Shown here: positions 8,705-17,149 of the stretch, piece by piece | Layout of the letters: each line of letters begins with the position of its first letter | Numbering within the stretch: the first letter of the stretch is position 1 | Assembly (NCBI GenBank): GCA_016218365.1 | Contig: JACREF010000008.1 | Span: 62,001-126,000, forward strand | Reading direction: 5' to 3' | DNA: 64,000 nt | Origin: Gammaproteobacteria bacterium | Lineage (GTDB): Bacteria; Pseudomonadota; Gammaproteobacteria; SZUA-140 | The notes under the pieces: generated by a model | The model's database searches: none | Told to the model about the DNA's origin: nothing | What the model saw: only the letters and a program-made list of their open reading frames with translations | Program-made: the position numbers and the translations under genes

Positions 8705-10120
8705 CTATATTTCTCCGTCATTTACATCCTTCGTGTCCTGCTCTGAAGTCCCCATGTCTACCCGGAAGTCTACCTGCCCATCAGAAGACACATGCTCTCC
8801 CTCATCTGACGAGCCCTTGGATATCCCATACCGGGTACATAATGCTTCGACCTTTAGCTTCTCTGACAAAGGCAGGACATATATCCCATGGCTCTTTTGT
8901 GTGCGGAGTCTGAGCCGCGTACGGAGAAGGCGCCCGATGTAGCGGTTAGTAATAGGGCGGTCATAATCGTGGCCATAGCGGCTGGTGAAAAGGTTGGTGA
9001 TTTCCCCTATGGAGATGGATGTATGGGTTGAATCCTCCATTAGTTCCGCCAGGATGGCAAGGAGCTCTCCCTCTGAGGTTGAAGATTTTTCGGCACGGAG
9101 CTCTGTTTCAAGTTCCTGTGCAGCCGCTCGTATTTCCGCCCTGATCTTGTCGTCCTCGACGATGGAAAGGAGGGGCACCAGGATTTGGTTCAAGCGAGGC
9201 GAAAGACTGGGATCGACAAGCTCCTTGTTTATGTGCACATGGAACAGATTACGGAAGCGGTACATAAGCAGCTTATTGCGTAGGGTTGTCGCCTCTTCCT
9301 TCTGTATCCCCGGAAGGTTGATAGGGATATCACTTCGCAAAGTTCTCTGCCCCATTTCTTCCGTGATGAAACGGCTCTCCAGAGCCTGATCATCAAAGCT
9401 TCTGCGCATGGCAACGATCTTTGGTCCGTAGACCAAAAAGGCGCGAGGATCGAATTCACGCTTGAGGGTAATAGCAGTACGGAGCACAGGAAAGCCACGC
9501 ACATTACCATTGTTGAATATTTTTATGATCTCCGCCTTCTCATCACTGAAACGGAAATCGGCCTCGTCGAAAATGAGCGTCCCTTGAAACGTGTCGAGTG
9601 TGTGAAAGATCGGGGAAACGGTGCTCGCGCCACTGGCGAAGAATGGCTTGTAACACACTGACCCAATAATGAGGAGTGCACGGGTTTTCCCAGAGCCATA
9701 GTCACCACGTAGGCGCAAGTACGGCAGTTCATTAAAAGCATCGTATACCCACGTAAGCAGAATATACGAACTTGCGATGCGGAAGAATGCAGGAGAGAGA
9801 TCGACATAGCGGTCTAAATACACCTCAATATCTTCAAGTAAAGATTTTGTCGACAGGTATGGCTCTGGGTGTTCCGGGAGAAGCACTGCACGGTGTTTCA
9901 GTAGATTATTCCCCGGAGATATGGGGACAAGGCGTTCGCCGTCCACTTCGATCCATGGCTTTAACTCAAAATTGCCACGCTCATAGTGGGCAAGAAGTGT
10001 TTGCTTTTCTTGTGGCCGATAGACAAGCTCAACGAGGCTGCCATCGGAAAGAATCCTAGAAACGGTAGGAATATCTTTTTGTTGGTTGGGACGAATCTCC
10101 ATGTCCCAACCATACGCCAA
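8705..10120 (-). CDS. P-loop ATPase resembling plasmid/phage primase-helicase
   Basis: 471 residues. Walker A GDYGSGKTR (about residues 140-148) and Walker B GTLIFDEADF (about 181-190) define an ATPase; the sequence after it (EIIKIFNNGNVRGFPVLRT) resembles helicase/primase-linked ATPases such as the DUF3631 group. A C-terminal winged-helix-like part follows (ISIGEITNLFTSRYGHDYDRPITNRYIGRLL). TTG at 10120 with GGAGA upstream, or ATG at 10102, could start it. A role in replication or maintenance of the excised circle is plausible; no separate primase or origin was identified. Confidence 0.65.
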   Translation of the reverse strand: MAYGWDMEIRPNQQKDIPTVSRILSDGSLVELVYRPQEKQTLLAHYERGNFELKPWIEVDGERLVPISPGNNLLKHRAVLLPEHPEPYLSTKSLLEDIEVYLDRYVDLSPAFFRIASSYILLTWVYDAFNELPYLRLRGDYGSGKTRALLIIGSVCYKPFFASGASTVSPIFHTLDTFQGTLIFDEADFRFSDEKAEIIKIFNNGNVRGFPVLRTAITLKREFDPRAFLVYGPKIVAMRRSFDDQALESRFITEEMGQRTLRSDIPINLPGIQKEEATTLRNKLLMYRFRNLFHVHINKELVDPSLSPRLNQILVPLLSIVEDDKIRAEIRAAAQELETELRAEKSSTSEGELLAILAELMEDSTHTSISIGEITNLFTSRYGHDYDRPITNRYIGRLLRTRLRLRTQKSHGIYVLPLSEKLKVEALCTRYGISKGSSDEGEHVSSDGQVDFRVDMGTSEQDTKDVNDGEI

Positions 10121-10217
10121 CTACTACGGTTCTCCGAGAAGTGAAGAGGTGCCGGTGTGGCATGCCGTACCCACGTGACAATTTCCACGCACATGATAGA
10201 TTTATGGCATCCCTTTT

Positions 10218-11819
10218 ATGAAATATTTTCTCTATTGCCGAAAATCAACTGAGGCAGAGGATCGCCAGGTTCTCTCTATTGAATCACAGCGAAACGAGCT
10301 TGAGCGTAGTTTTTGCGCGCGCGACGACATCCAGATTGCTGGACGCTATGAAGAATCCTACAGTGCTAAAGCACCGGGAAGACCGATGTTTGATGAAATG
10401 CTCAGCCGCATTGAGCGCGGCGAGGCACAAGGCATCATTGCATGGCATCCTGACCGCCTTGCCCGTAATTCTATAGACGGTGGAAAGATTATCTACCTCC
10501 TAGACCGCAAACTACTTGTCGATGTGAAATTCGCTAACTTCACGTTTGAGAATAACCCGCAGGGAAAATTCATGCTGTCCATAATCTTCGGTTACTCCAA
10601 GTATTACGTTGATAATCTAAGCGAGAATGTAAAGCGGGGAAACAGGGCAAAGCTCCTCAGAGGGTGGCGGCCTAATCACGCGCCTACGGGGTATATAAAT
10701 GATGTTGCTACAAAGACGATTATTCGTGACGCAGACCGCTTTAAGTTAGTGCGCAAAATGTTTGATCATTTTTTAACAGATACATATTCAATAAAGCGAC
10801 TCGCACTTGAAACCAGGTCATGGGGATTAAAGAGCCGTCAGTGTAAAAGAATGGGCGGTAAATATCTCTCCGTCAGTAACGTGCACCATCTACTTACCAA
10901 CCCATTCTATGCTGGAGTCGTGATGTGGGGTGGAGAGACTTACACAGGAGCACATGAACCAATGCTCACGCGGGAAGAATTCGAGCGTGTGCAGATAATA
11001 CTGGGAAGACCGAACAAGCCATCCCCTAAAAAACATCACTTCCCGTTTACCGGAATGATGCGCTGTGGCGAATGCGGCTCCAGTGTCACGGCAGAAAAAA
11101 AGGTGAATAGATATGGGAAACGATATATCTATTACCATTGCACCAAGCGACGCATTGATTATCGATGCACACAGAGGTCAATAACTTCTGTAAACCTTGA
11201 GAAGAACTTCGAGGAATTTCTTGAGCAGATATCAATCCCTCAAAAAACGCATGAATGGACATTGAAGCAAATCGATAAAGCACGCGCCGAACAAGGGATG
11301 GTGAGTGCAGAGCAAGTGAGATCCCTTGAAAAATCCATTCAAGACATCTCAAAACACATGGGTAATCTGACAACACTCTGTATACGCGGCTTGGTAGACG
11401 ATACAGAATTTACCAAGCAGCGCGAGGGACTCCAACGAGAACAACAGCTCCTTCAGGAGCGGCTTGTTCTTGCCAAAAAAGGGACTGCGTGGTTCGAACC
11501 CGCACAAGTATTGATTTCGTTCAGCAATAGAGCCATTGTATGGTTCCGCGAGGGTGATGCTCAGATAAAGCGAGAAATTATTGAAGCAACAGGTTCGAAC
11601 CTTTTACTTAGGGACAAAAAACTCTTTATTAAAGCCAGAAAACCGTTCTCAGACAGATCAAAAAGGCTTACTCATTCTAAACAGCTGGCGGTCTTGGAGG
11701 ATATTCGCACACTTCATACTAATATGGACGCGGATTTCCAGCACACGATGCGCCTCGTGCGTCATATTGCATCCAAGTGCTTCTATATTACTCCGCAGGA
11801 TTCTGAATCGAAGAAGTGA
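10218..11819 (+). CDS. Second large serine recombinase
   Basis: 533 residues. [14 protein letters not shown] puts the catalytic Ser at residue 10; [18 protein letters not shown] and the Recombinase domain follow. The zinc ribbon is at RCGECGSS ... [15 protein letters not shown], then a coiled coil and C-terminal tail. It is not at an element edge, so it was probably the integrase of a smaller element captured here, or serves a different reaction. Its last 137 bp and the adjoining small gene are duplicated 432 bp downstream. It is divergent from the ATPase gene at 8705-10120. Confidence 0.92.
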   Translation: MKYFLYCRKSTEAEDRQVLSIESQRNELERSFCARDDIQIAGRYEESYSAKAPGRPMFDEMLSRIERGEAQGIIAWHPDRLARNSIDGGKIIYLLDRKLLVDVKFANFTFENNPQGKFMLSIIFGYSKYYVDNLSENVKRGNRAKLLRGWRPNHAPTGYINDVATKTIIRDADRFKLVRKMFDHFLTDTYSIKRLALETRSWGLKSRQCKRMGGKYLSVSNVHHLLTNPFYAGVVMWGGETYTGAHEPMLTREEFERVQIILGRPNKPSPKKHHFPFTGMMRCGECGSSVTAEKKVNRYGKRYIYYHCTKRRIDYRCTQRSITSVNLEKNFEEFLEQISIPQKTHEWTLKQIDKARAEQGMVSAEQVRSLEKSIQDISKHMGNLTTLCIRGLVDDTEFTKQREGLQREQQLLQERLVLAKKGTAWFEPAQVLISFSNRAIVWFREGDAQIKREIIEATGSNLLLRDKKLFIKARKPFSDRSKRLTHSKQLAVLEDIRTLHTNMDADFQHTMRLVRHIASKCFYITPQDSESKK

Positions 11820-11964
11820 TATTTTTCTCGCTGGGCACTTTTTCGGAAAGCTTCACATACAAGTTAGCCAGCTTGCTGGCAATCTCGTACGCGTCCTTTT
11901 CTAACAAATATATCCTGAATTCCTCGTAATAAATCTTGCGGAATTCCTCCATGTCATCTTTATT
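11683..11964. repeat. Direct repeat copy 1 (282 bp)
   Basis: This covers the recombinase 3' end and most of the convergent 61-residue gene. It matches 12115-12396 at a constant offset of 432 without indels, with about 17 mismatches by hand count. The divergence shows the duplication is old, or that the two copies came from related elements. Confidence 0.9.
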
Positions 11965-11973
11965 GATGCGCAT
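11788..11973 (-). CDS. 61-residue small protein, copy 1
   Basis: [19 protein letters not shown], then [20 protein letters not shown]: a short helical acidic protein. It overlaps the recombinase 3' end by 32 bp on the opposite strand. A second copy (12220-12405) and a more distant relative (16294-16473) share the pattern LxxIYxxxF...AxExAxxLxxLYxxL..PSE. Conservation of protein sequence across three copies supports that it is a real gene. Small proteins of this look occur beside serine recombinases in other mobile DNA, to my recollection, but I cannot name the family. Possible directionality factor or regulator; unproven. Confidence 0.7.
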   Translation of the reverse strand: MRINKDDMEEFRKIYYEEFRIYLLEKDAYEIASKLANLYVKLSEKVPSEKNITSSIQNPAE

Positions 11974-12012
11974 AGACGAACCATATCGAAAGTTCGAATC
12001 CTAAACAGCCGC

Positions 12013-12036
12013 TCCCAAAATTATTTCATTTTGGGA
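12013..12036. other. Inverted repeat, 9 bp stem
   Basis: TCCCAAAAT - TATTTC - ATTTTGGGA lies between the two direct repeat copies. No T-run follows on either strand. Function unknown. Confidence 0.4.
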
Positions 12037-12114
12037 AAGACAGAAACAGAGAAAAAGCCTTACCCCGCCTCAATATTTTTGAAATGTGGTGAGAATGTGC
12101 CACTGGGGCAAAAT

Positions 12115-12251
12115 AGCTGGCCGTCTTGGGGGATATTCGCACACTTCATACTACCATGGACGCAGACTTCCAGCACACGATGCGACTCGTGCGTGATATT
12201 GCATCCAAGTGCTTCTATATTACTCCGCAGAATTCTGAATCGAAGAAGTGA
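12115..12251 (+). pseudogene. 3' remnant of a serine recombinase gene
   Basis: This encodes the last 44 or so residues (LAVLGDIRTLHTTMDADF ... SESKK, then stop) almost identical to the end of the recombinase at 10218-11819, but with no upstream recombinase sequence. It is the remnant left of a second, related recombinase gene or of a tandem duplication. The remnant begins directly after the motif GTGGTGAGAATGTGCCAC (12086-12103). Confidence 0.8.
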
Positions 12252-12396
12252 TGTTTTGCTCGCTAGGCACTTTTTCGGAAAGCTTCACATACAAGTTAGC
12301 CAGCTTGCTGGCAATCTCGTACGCGTCCTTTTCTAACAAATATATCCTGAATTCCTCGTAATAGATAGCCCGGAATTCCTCCATGTCATCTTTATT
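12115..12396. repeat. Direct repeat copy 2 (282 bp)
   Basis: Partner of 11683-11964, the two covering a recombinase tail and the convergent small gene. Confidence 0.9.
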
Positions 12397-12405
12397 TACA
12401 GACAT
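12220..12405 (-). CDS. 61-residue small protein, copy 2
   Basis: [19 protein letters not shown] is followed by the same sequence as copy 1 with a handful of substitutions (R/A, K/Q, P/S). The first three residues differ because the repeat ends there, so each copy has its own start region. It is convergent with the recombinase remnant. See copy 1 for the family pattern. Confidence 0.7.
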   Translation of the reverse strand: MSVNKDDMEEFRAIYYEEFRIYLLEKDAYEIASKLANLYVKLSEKVPSEQNITSSIQNSAE

Positions 12406-12465
12406 GAGGTAATGTTAGGAAAAAGATTCGCAATAACAATATAAGGCTGCAGTATGAGTCAATAA

Positions 12466-13809
12466 TTATTCGAGCAATTTCTCCGTCCATTTAGGAGGAT
12501 ATGATTCATTACTCAGTCCCTGAAATGCTTTAACAACACCTGACTGAAGTATCGTCTTTACCTTACTTACCACATCAATCACTTTCTCGTGATCTGCGCT
12601 TGAACCATGTACAATTTTACTCCTCAGGTCATATGCCTTTTTAAAAAGGATGTATACATCTTCTTTTTTCATACTCCTATTTTCATCCCACATCGCTGCA
12701 TTGAGTGCAAGACGGTAACTAAGTTCATTTTTGTCGCTGTCTAGATAAAGTGATTCAGCAGCTATCATACAGTCGATCAATTGATCTTCTGATTTTTGAC
12801 GTGTATCAGCGTAGTAAAGTCTTTTCATCGCATTCACAACGCGTTTTTGCGCTTTGTTAGTTCTGGCGCTTTTCGTGAGAGTCCATAACTCTTTAAGCAA
12901 CGTGACCTTCTCGCTTGTAAGAGTATTGCTGGAATCGAAAAACATGAACCTGTGACTAGACTCGCTAGTGTATCCAGCTGTTCCCCTAGAAAGAATGCCA
13001 TTGGTCTCAAAACTAGGCGCTGAACTATATCCTCCAGCATGGTGTGCAAAATGATTCCCCAAAAGTGGCACGATCGATAGAAAATCTTCAAGGGTCGTTT
13101 CTTTGGAAAAGATCCTTTCCATAAAATCTGCTGGCACAGTATCTTGAGGCACAAACACTTTCGTCACAGTTTCAGACCTAACTAGACCATGCCAATTTGC
13201 ATGCGCACCCTCAACGAGACCTGGATTTCCAAAGGGTCTGATAATATCGAAACCTAGACAATTCAACTTTTCTTGGTCTGTAAGCTTTCTAAATGAAGTT
13301 TGATTATCAAGAACAATTTCCTCTTGGACGCCGACACCACATATTGGCCAGACCGTGATCGTTGTAATATTTTCATCGTTTACAGCATTCAGAAGATCTT
13401 TCACTGCGCTCACTGGGTTATATTCTGTATCGAGAAAAATATTTTTACCATCAGTTTTTGGGGGTGGCAAAAGAAATCTACATAAATCCTCGACCGAAAA
13501 TGAGCTTCTTTGCCCGTAAGGTGATCCGATGAGCTTCCCTATATGTTTTGCAAAGCTGACATGTGAAGGCCATATTCCTTGAAGATTTGACCACTCTTTA
13601 TTTTCATAAATTATTTTACGAAGCTTTTTCTCATCATAGAATATTAGATAGGGTAATTTTATAAAATTACCGATATCATCTTTGTGCCATGTGGGGAGTC
13701 CTACTTGTCGAACCAGATTTTCTAAATCACCACTTATTAATGGCAGGCAATGATCAACCCATCTTTGGAGTGCGGCTCGTAGTTCACTGTCGTTAATTTT
13801 ATTTTTCAT
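12466..13809 (-). CDS. HEPN-domain protein (ApeA-like)
   Basis: 447 residues. The C-terminal part reads QLIDCMIAAESLYL ... YRLALNAAMW, then LFKKAYDLRSKIVHGSSAD (around residues 390-408). The RxxxxH pattern R-S-K-I-V-H is the HEPN RNase signature, and the domain looks like the Apea-like HEPN family seen in anti-phage and abortive-infection proteins. The N-terminal 300 residues are not recognised. It is a lone gene, AT-rich like the DNA around it. An RNA-cutting defence role is family-based inference. Confidence 0.7.
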   Translation of the reverse strand: MKNKINDSELRAALQRWVDHCLPLISGDLENLVRQVGLPTWHKDDIGNFIKLPYLIFYDEKKLRKIIYENKEWSNLQGIWPSHVSFAKHIGKLIGSPYGQRSSFSVEDLCRFLLPPPKTDGKNIFLDTEYNPVSAVKDLLNAVNDENITTITVWPICGVGVQEEIVLDNQTSFRKLTDQEKLNCLGFDIIRPFGNPGLVEGAHANWHGLVRSETVTKVFVPQDTVPADFMERIFSKETTLEDFLSIVPLLGNHFAHHAGGYSSAPSFETNGILSRGTAGYTSESSHRFMFFDSSNTLTSEKVTLLKELWTLTKSARTNKAQKRVVNAMKRLYYADTRQKSEDQLIDCMIAAESLYLDSDKNELSYRLALNAAMWDENRSMKKEDVYILFKKAYDLRSKIVHGSSADHEKVIDVVSKVKTILQSGVVKAFQGLSNESYPPKWTEKLLE

Positions 13810-13869
13810 AGATTTTGGTCAATTCTGCTTTCTATCCCCAGCCTATAGAGATAAGGTTGCAGGAAATAT

Positions 13870-14031
13870 TCGGCATAACAAGGCAAAAAGTTCAAGTTCT
13901 AGACGGGGCAATCCTCCATTTATAGTTGACGTCAGAAGTAGAACCTATGCAACAAGCGCCACGCCCCTGCCAACTACCGTTAGGCTAGTTGGCCACAAAC
14001 AACGCGCAGCAAACTCAAGTCCGCCTAACGG
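13870..14031. other. Structured intergenic DNA with nested inverted repeats, attC-like
   Basis: CCGTTAGGC (13977-13985) is matched by GCCTAACGG (14023-14031), and GCCAACTA ... TAGTTGGC encloses the first half. GCATAACAAGGC at the left and CGTTAGGC at 13978-13985 resemble the two ends of an integron attC site about 115 bp long. The first end fits the consensus poorly and no integron integrase is seen, so this is only a candidate cassette remnant. The surrounding gap (13810-14072) holds no gene. Confidence 0.3.
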
Positions 14032-14072
14032 CGATCCTCTATGATTGCCTACACCAGGGTAATAAGTATTTC

Positions 14073-15176
14073 TCAATAATGTAACTGAAAAGCGGTGTTG
14101 TCGAAGAAGTAAGGCAACCACAGCCCAGATTGAAAACTTCTTTGCACGCCAGGGGTATTGAGACTACCAGATACTTCCCATACCCAAGAATCAGATACTG
14201 GCACATTGACAATGCTGAGCCAGTAGCGTGTGTTCGCGTTAGCCAGAAATGGTCTAGGGAGGCTGAAAGAATACTTGAATTCTACTCTCCCCTCAAACCC
14301 GGTCTCGGGATCAGGCGGATTGATAAAATCCCCAGTGGTTGCTCGCTGTGCGTTATTCCCTACCAAGAAAGTTTGGATTAATGCACCTGGTTTCCCAGCT
14401 TCGTCACTAAATAATCGTATAGTGAAATCATCAGCAACCGGAGTTGAAAGGTGTGTACTTTGATAGCCTCCCCACCACGAAATATTTTGGATCAGCGCCG
14501 GCTGTCCTAGTTGAAATTCGTCAGCAACAGTAATTTGTCCGCCAGAGCTAAACCCACCAAAATGCCCAGGAGGTTGCTCGTAGAAAGATGCTGGCTTTCT
14601 GAGCCAGCCGAGGACTTTGTAACCGCTACGTGGATTAAGCTCATACCGGGCACCAGTGCCTACTTTACGCGTCAAAGTTGCAATTCCAGTATCTGACCAG
14701 TTTTGCTCTACGATGGTTACCGTATTTCCGTCTCCAGATACATTGCTTACCATAGCAATATGTCCGTAGGGATTTTTAGGGGTAACACTAAAGACGATAA
14801 TATCACCGGGATGGGGCGGGCTGACCGTATTTGGATCGCCGTTTACGATGCGTACCATTCCGAGTTTGTTACTCTTACTTTCATCAAAAAATGTGACTGC
14901 ATCGGTCCACAACCATGGCTTAACATCATAACCGCGCTGCGCAGCATTTTTAACAATATACTCCACGCACTGATACTGAAGACCATATTGACCACGACCG
15001 CCACACGAACCACCATCATTCTGTCCGCGCTGGTATATCCCATTTGATAATGCAGCTACACCATTCCAGATCGAACTTGGGGAAAGTTGTACTCCACATT
15101 GAGGTGTTTGTGCGCTTACGGTACTAACGGCAAAGAGAGATAGGCATAGATAAATGCAATTACTCACTCTTTTCAT
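14073..15176 (-). CDS. Secreted CHAP-domain amidase/peptidase with C-terminal beta domain
   Basis: 367 residues. A signal peptide (MKRVSNCIYLCLSLFAVSTVSA, cleavage near residue 22) is followed by a CHAP domain: YQCVEYIVKNAAQRGY with the catalytic Cys, and NPYGHIAMVSNVSG with the His, then EQNW. CHAP enzymes cut peptidoglycan peptide bonds or similar amides. From about residue 200 a second, beta-rich domain (FGGFSSGGQITVADEFQLGQ ... ISWWGGYQS) resembles carbohydrate-binding-like modules. It could act on rival cells or on the cell's own wall. The neighbouring secreted protein is in the same direction. Confidence 0.8.
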   Translation of the reverse strand: MKRVSNCIYLCLSLFAVSTVSAQTPQCGVQLSPSSIWNGVAALSNGIYQRGQNDGGSCGGRGQYGLQYQCVEYIVKNAAQRGYDVKPWLWTDAVTFFDESKSNKLGMVRIVNGDPNTVSPPHPGDIIVFSVTPKNPYGHIAMVSNVSGDGNTVTIVEQNWSDTGIATLTRKVGTGARYELNPRSGYKVLGWLRKPASFYEQPPGHFGGFSSGGQITVADEFQLGQPALIQNISWWGGYQSTHLSTPVADDFTIRLFSDEAGKPGALIQTFLVGNNAQRATTGDFINPPDPETGFEGRVEFKYSFSLPRPFLANANTRYWLSIVNVPVSDSWVWEVSGSLNTPGVQRSFQSGLWLPYFFDNTAFQLHY

Positions 15177-15212
15177 TATTTGCCTCCTATCCCAATAATC
15201 TCCCCTTTAGCT

Positions 15213-16199
15213 CTATGGGGTGCTCATCGTGCTCAACATGAAAAGATAGGCATTTTTAAGGGATGCCTGGTCAATACCAATTTGGTCAAATTGATTTGCT
15301 TGTCCGGTCGCGAGAACTATTGCCGTCGCTTTTGACGGCGATAGCGCATAGAGATCAGCTAAGGGCCCATACTCCTCCGGTACCATTGTCGTGATTGCTA
15401 GCACCTCTACACCGTTAGATAGTGTTTGGATCTCGTAGCCACCACTGTTTATTATATCCCCATTTGTATCTACGTTTTGACGGAACCATTCGACCAATGA
15501 TAATTGTGTCGGATTGTCGATAAACGCCATGCGATATTCACTGGATGGAGGATTGCCAGGGGCACCGAACACAACGTCAACAATTGAGCTTCCACGATTT
15601 GCTGGTGCGGTTGCAACGACTGCATTTTGCCCGAAGTTAGGATATGAGAAAGAAATTCCGTTAGGCAGGCTCTCTGCTTTAGTCCACACCACATTCACAC
15701 TCACAGGCAAAGGCTCAGCAATTTCGCTCTTCTCGTTTACCTCTGCATCACTCTCATGAGTGTTCCCATCTTTATCATCGAAATGACGCACAGGCTGAAT
15801 CCAAATTGATCCGGCTGTTGTAGTTGGGAGCGCATCCGCAGGAGCACTAAATGTTAGCGTAAGAAAAATTGGCTGTTTCGGAGAAATTCGGTTTATAACG
15901 GCTGGCTGGACATTTACATAGGGCGCAATCTCTGGAGAAACTAGCACTTCGACATTCTTTGCATCATCTTGGGCAGTAAACGTCACGGGTACCTGTAGCG
16001 TTTGCCCAGGCTTTAGTGTTTCATTTACCGTCGCGGGAACCCACAATGTCTTAGGCTTTTCCTCGATATCACGAGCAGGTGCTTGTGTCGAGAACAACAA
16101 TGCGGCTACTGCACTCATTAGCGTAATGCCGAGCACAATCCACCTTACTTGCCTAGATGCCATAATATTCATTGAATGTAGATATGTATTAAGGACCAC
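15213..16199 (-). CDS. Secreted Ig-like-fold protein of unknown function
   Basis: 328 residues. A hydrophobic segment (WIVLGITLMSAVAALLFS) and ...APARD form a signal peptide or anchor; ATG at 16167 (MNIMASRQVRW) or 16158 may be the true start. The first 120 residues look like an Ig-like beta domain (LKPGQTLQVPVTFTAQDDAK ... FLTLTFSAPADALP). The second half is of no recognised family. It lies 36 bp upstream of the CHAP gene in the same direction, so the two may be exported together. Confidence 0.65.
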   Translation of the reverse strand: MVLNTYLHSMNIMASRQVRWIVLGITLMSAVAALLFSTQAPARDIEEKPKTLWVPATVNETLKPGQTLQVPVTFTAQDDAKNVEVLVSPEIAPYVNVQPAVINRISPKQPIFLTLTFSAPADALPTTTAGSIWIQPVRHFDDKDGNTHESDAEVNEKSEIAEPLPVSVNVVWTKAESLPNGISFSYPNFGQNAVVATAPANRGSSIVDVVFGAPGNPPSSEYRMAFIDNPTQLSLVEWFRQNVDTNGDIINSGGYEIQTLSNGVEVLAITTMVPEEYGPLADLYALSPSKATAIVLATGQANQFDQIGIDQASLKNAYLFMLSTMSTP

Positions 16200-16293
16200 T
16201 AATTCTCACTTTATTATTCTTTATACCTGCCTATAAGATAACCATAGCAGTCGAGTATAACCCTGTCAAACAAACTTTTATGCAATCGAATGA

Positions 16294-16473
16294 TTAATCC
16301 TCAACATTGTTGTGCTCGTCTTTATTCTCGCTGGGTAAAGCCATAGTGAGCAGTGAATATAGGCTAATTAGACGAAAAGCCATTTCACTTGCATTCGCAA
16401 GGGAAAGCGACTCTCCAAAATCATCTTGATATATTTCCGTCAATTCTTGGAGACCAGCATCGCTTATACGCAT
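16294..16473 (-). CDS. 59-residue small protein, third member of the repeated small family
   Basis: Reading from ATG 16473: MRISDAGLQELTEIYQDDF, then ESLSLANASEMAFRLISLYS, then LLTMALPSENKDEHNNVED and TAA. The core LQELTEIYQDDF...A.EMAFRLISLYSLL...PSE aligns with the 61-residue proteins at 11788-11973 and 12220-12405. It stands alone, away from any recombinase. A palindrome, TACGCTAAGAGCGTA (16473-16487), overlaps its start codon. Confidence 0.6.
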   Translation of the reverse strand: MRISDAGLQELTEIYQDDFGESLSLANASEMAFRLISLYSLLTMALPSENKDEHNNVED

Positions 16474-16487
16474 ACGCTAAGAGCGTA
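16473..16487. promoter_or_regulatory. Palindrome at the start codon of the 59-residue gene
   Basis: TACGCT-AAG-AGCGTA is a perfect 6+3+6 palindrome that begins at the first base of the minus-strand start codon. It could block initiation if bound; the regulator is unknown. Confidence 0.35.
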
Positions 16488-16579
16488 AGCTAATTCATTG
16501 ACACGGCGTAGGCCTGTAAATATTCCGCATTGGCAACATGAGCCCGCAGCGCGCAGCGCATATTTTGAAAATACTCCAT

Positions 16580-16849
16580 CTATCTATTTAACATTCCACA
16601 AGCTAGCGATGAGCCAAATAACAGTTGCCACAATCGCAAAAAGAAAGGTGCCAAAAAGGCTGGATGAAACAAACAAGAAACGAGCGACCCTATAAATGCA
16701 CCTAACAAGGCTCCAATGACCGCATAGACGATAGCAGCGCCAATTCCAAAATTAGAATAGCCAATAATGAGACCAGCGAGCCCGCCAACAATGGCGCCAC
16801 CAATAATGAATATGCCAAATAATTTATTTTCGTAATTATGAAGATCCAT
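16580..16849 (-). CDS. Small glycine-rich membrane protein
   Basis: 89 residues. Two or three hydrophobic segments rich in Gly with GxxxG spacing (GIFIIGGAIVGGLAGLIIGY; IGAALLGAFIGS-like) mark a glycine-zipper membrane protein. The ribosome site is weak. There is no recognised family. Similar zippers end the HNH protein at 2172-2591, but the two share no further similarity that I can see. Confidence 0.5.
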   Translation of the reverse strand: MDLHNYENKLFGIFIIGGAIVGGLAGLIIGYSNFGIGAAIVYAVIGALLGAFIGSLVSCLFHPAFLAPFFLRLWQLLFGSSLACGMLNR

Positions 16850-16954
16850 TTATCATCCCATAGTATCCAAATAAATGTGCCACTTCGAAAAACACCACGA
16901 AGAAGCTTCTCCCAAAACGTTCCCTTACCTGAACGCCACAAAACAAGAAACACC

Positions 16955-17149
16955 TCATAAATCGCACAGCTCGCTTCTGAGAATCTTCAACTCTTGCGGG
17001 GCTTCGATGCCCCATTGGCCACCACCACGAGTGCACTTGATGAGGATTGGTCCATCCTTGAAGAGCTCCGCAACCGTCATGTTTGGTTTGATATCCCTCG
17101 CAGGGAAAATAATAAAGGAATCTTCTTGTTGGAAAGAAAGAACTAGCAT
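16955..17149 (-). CDS. CsrA/RsmA-like RNA-binding regulator
   Basis: 64 residues. The start MLVLSFQQEDSFIIFP and the end GIEAPQELKILRSEL match the two best conserved ends of CsrA (MLVLTRKxGExIxI ... GIxAPxEVxVxRxEI). The middle (TVAELFKDGPILIKCTRGGGQW) is longer and less typical. CsrA dimers bind GGA motifs in mRNA leaders. The start has AAGGAGGT at ideal spacing, and a 22 bp palindrome lies 66 bases upstream. An element-encoded CsrA homologue could alter host or element mRNA translation; this is inference. Confidence 0.75.
   Translation of the reverse strand: MLVLSFQQEDSFIIFPARDIKPNMTVAELFKDGPILIKCTRGGGQWGIEAPQELKILRSELCDL

Noticed and set aside
10218-11819. Second recombinase as the enzyme that integrated the whole element
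   Set aside because: It lies about 10 kb inside, whereas the other recombinase abuts attL and its reading frame crosses the att core.
11988-12016. Possible tRNA 3' end (GTTCGAATCC) near the repeat
   Set aside because: The T-stem does not pair and no acceptor or anticodon arm is present.
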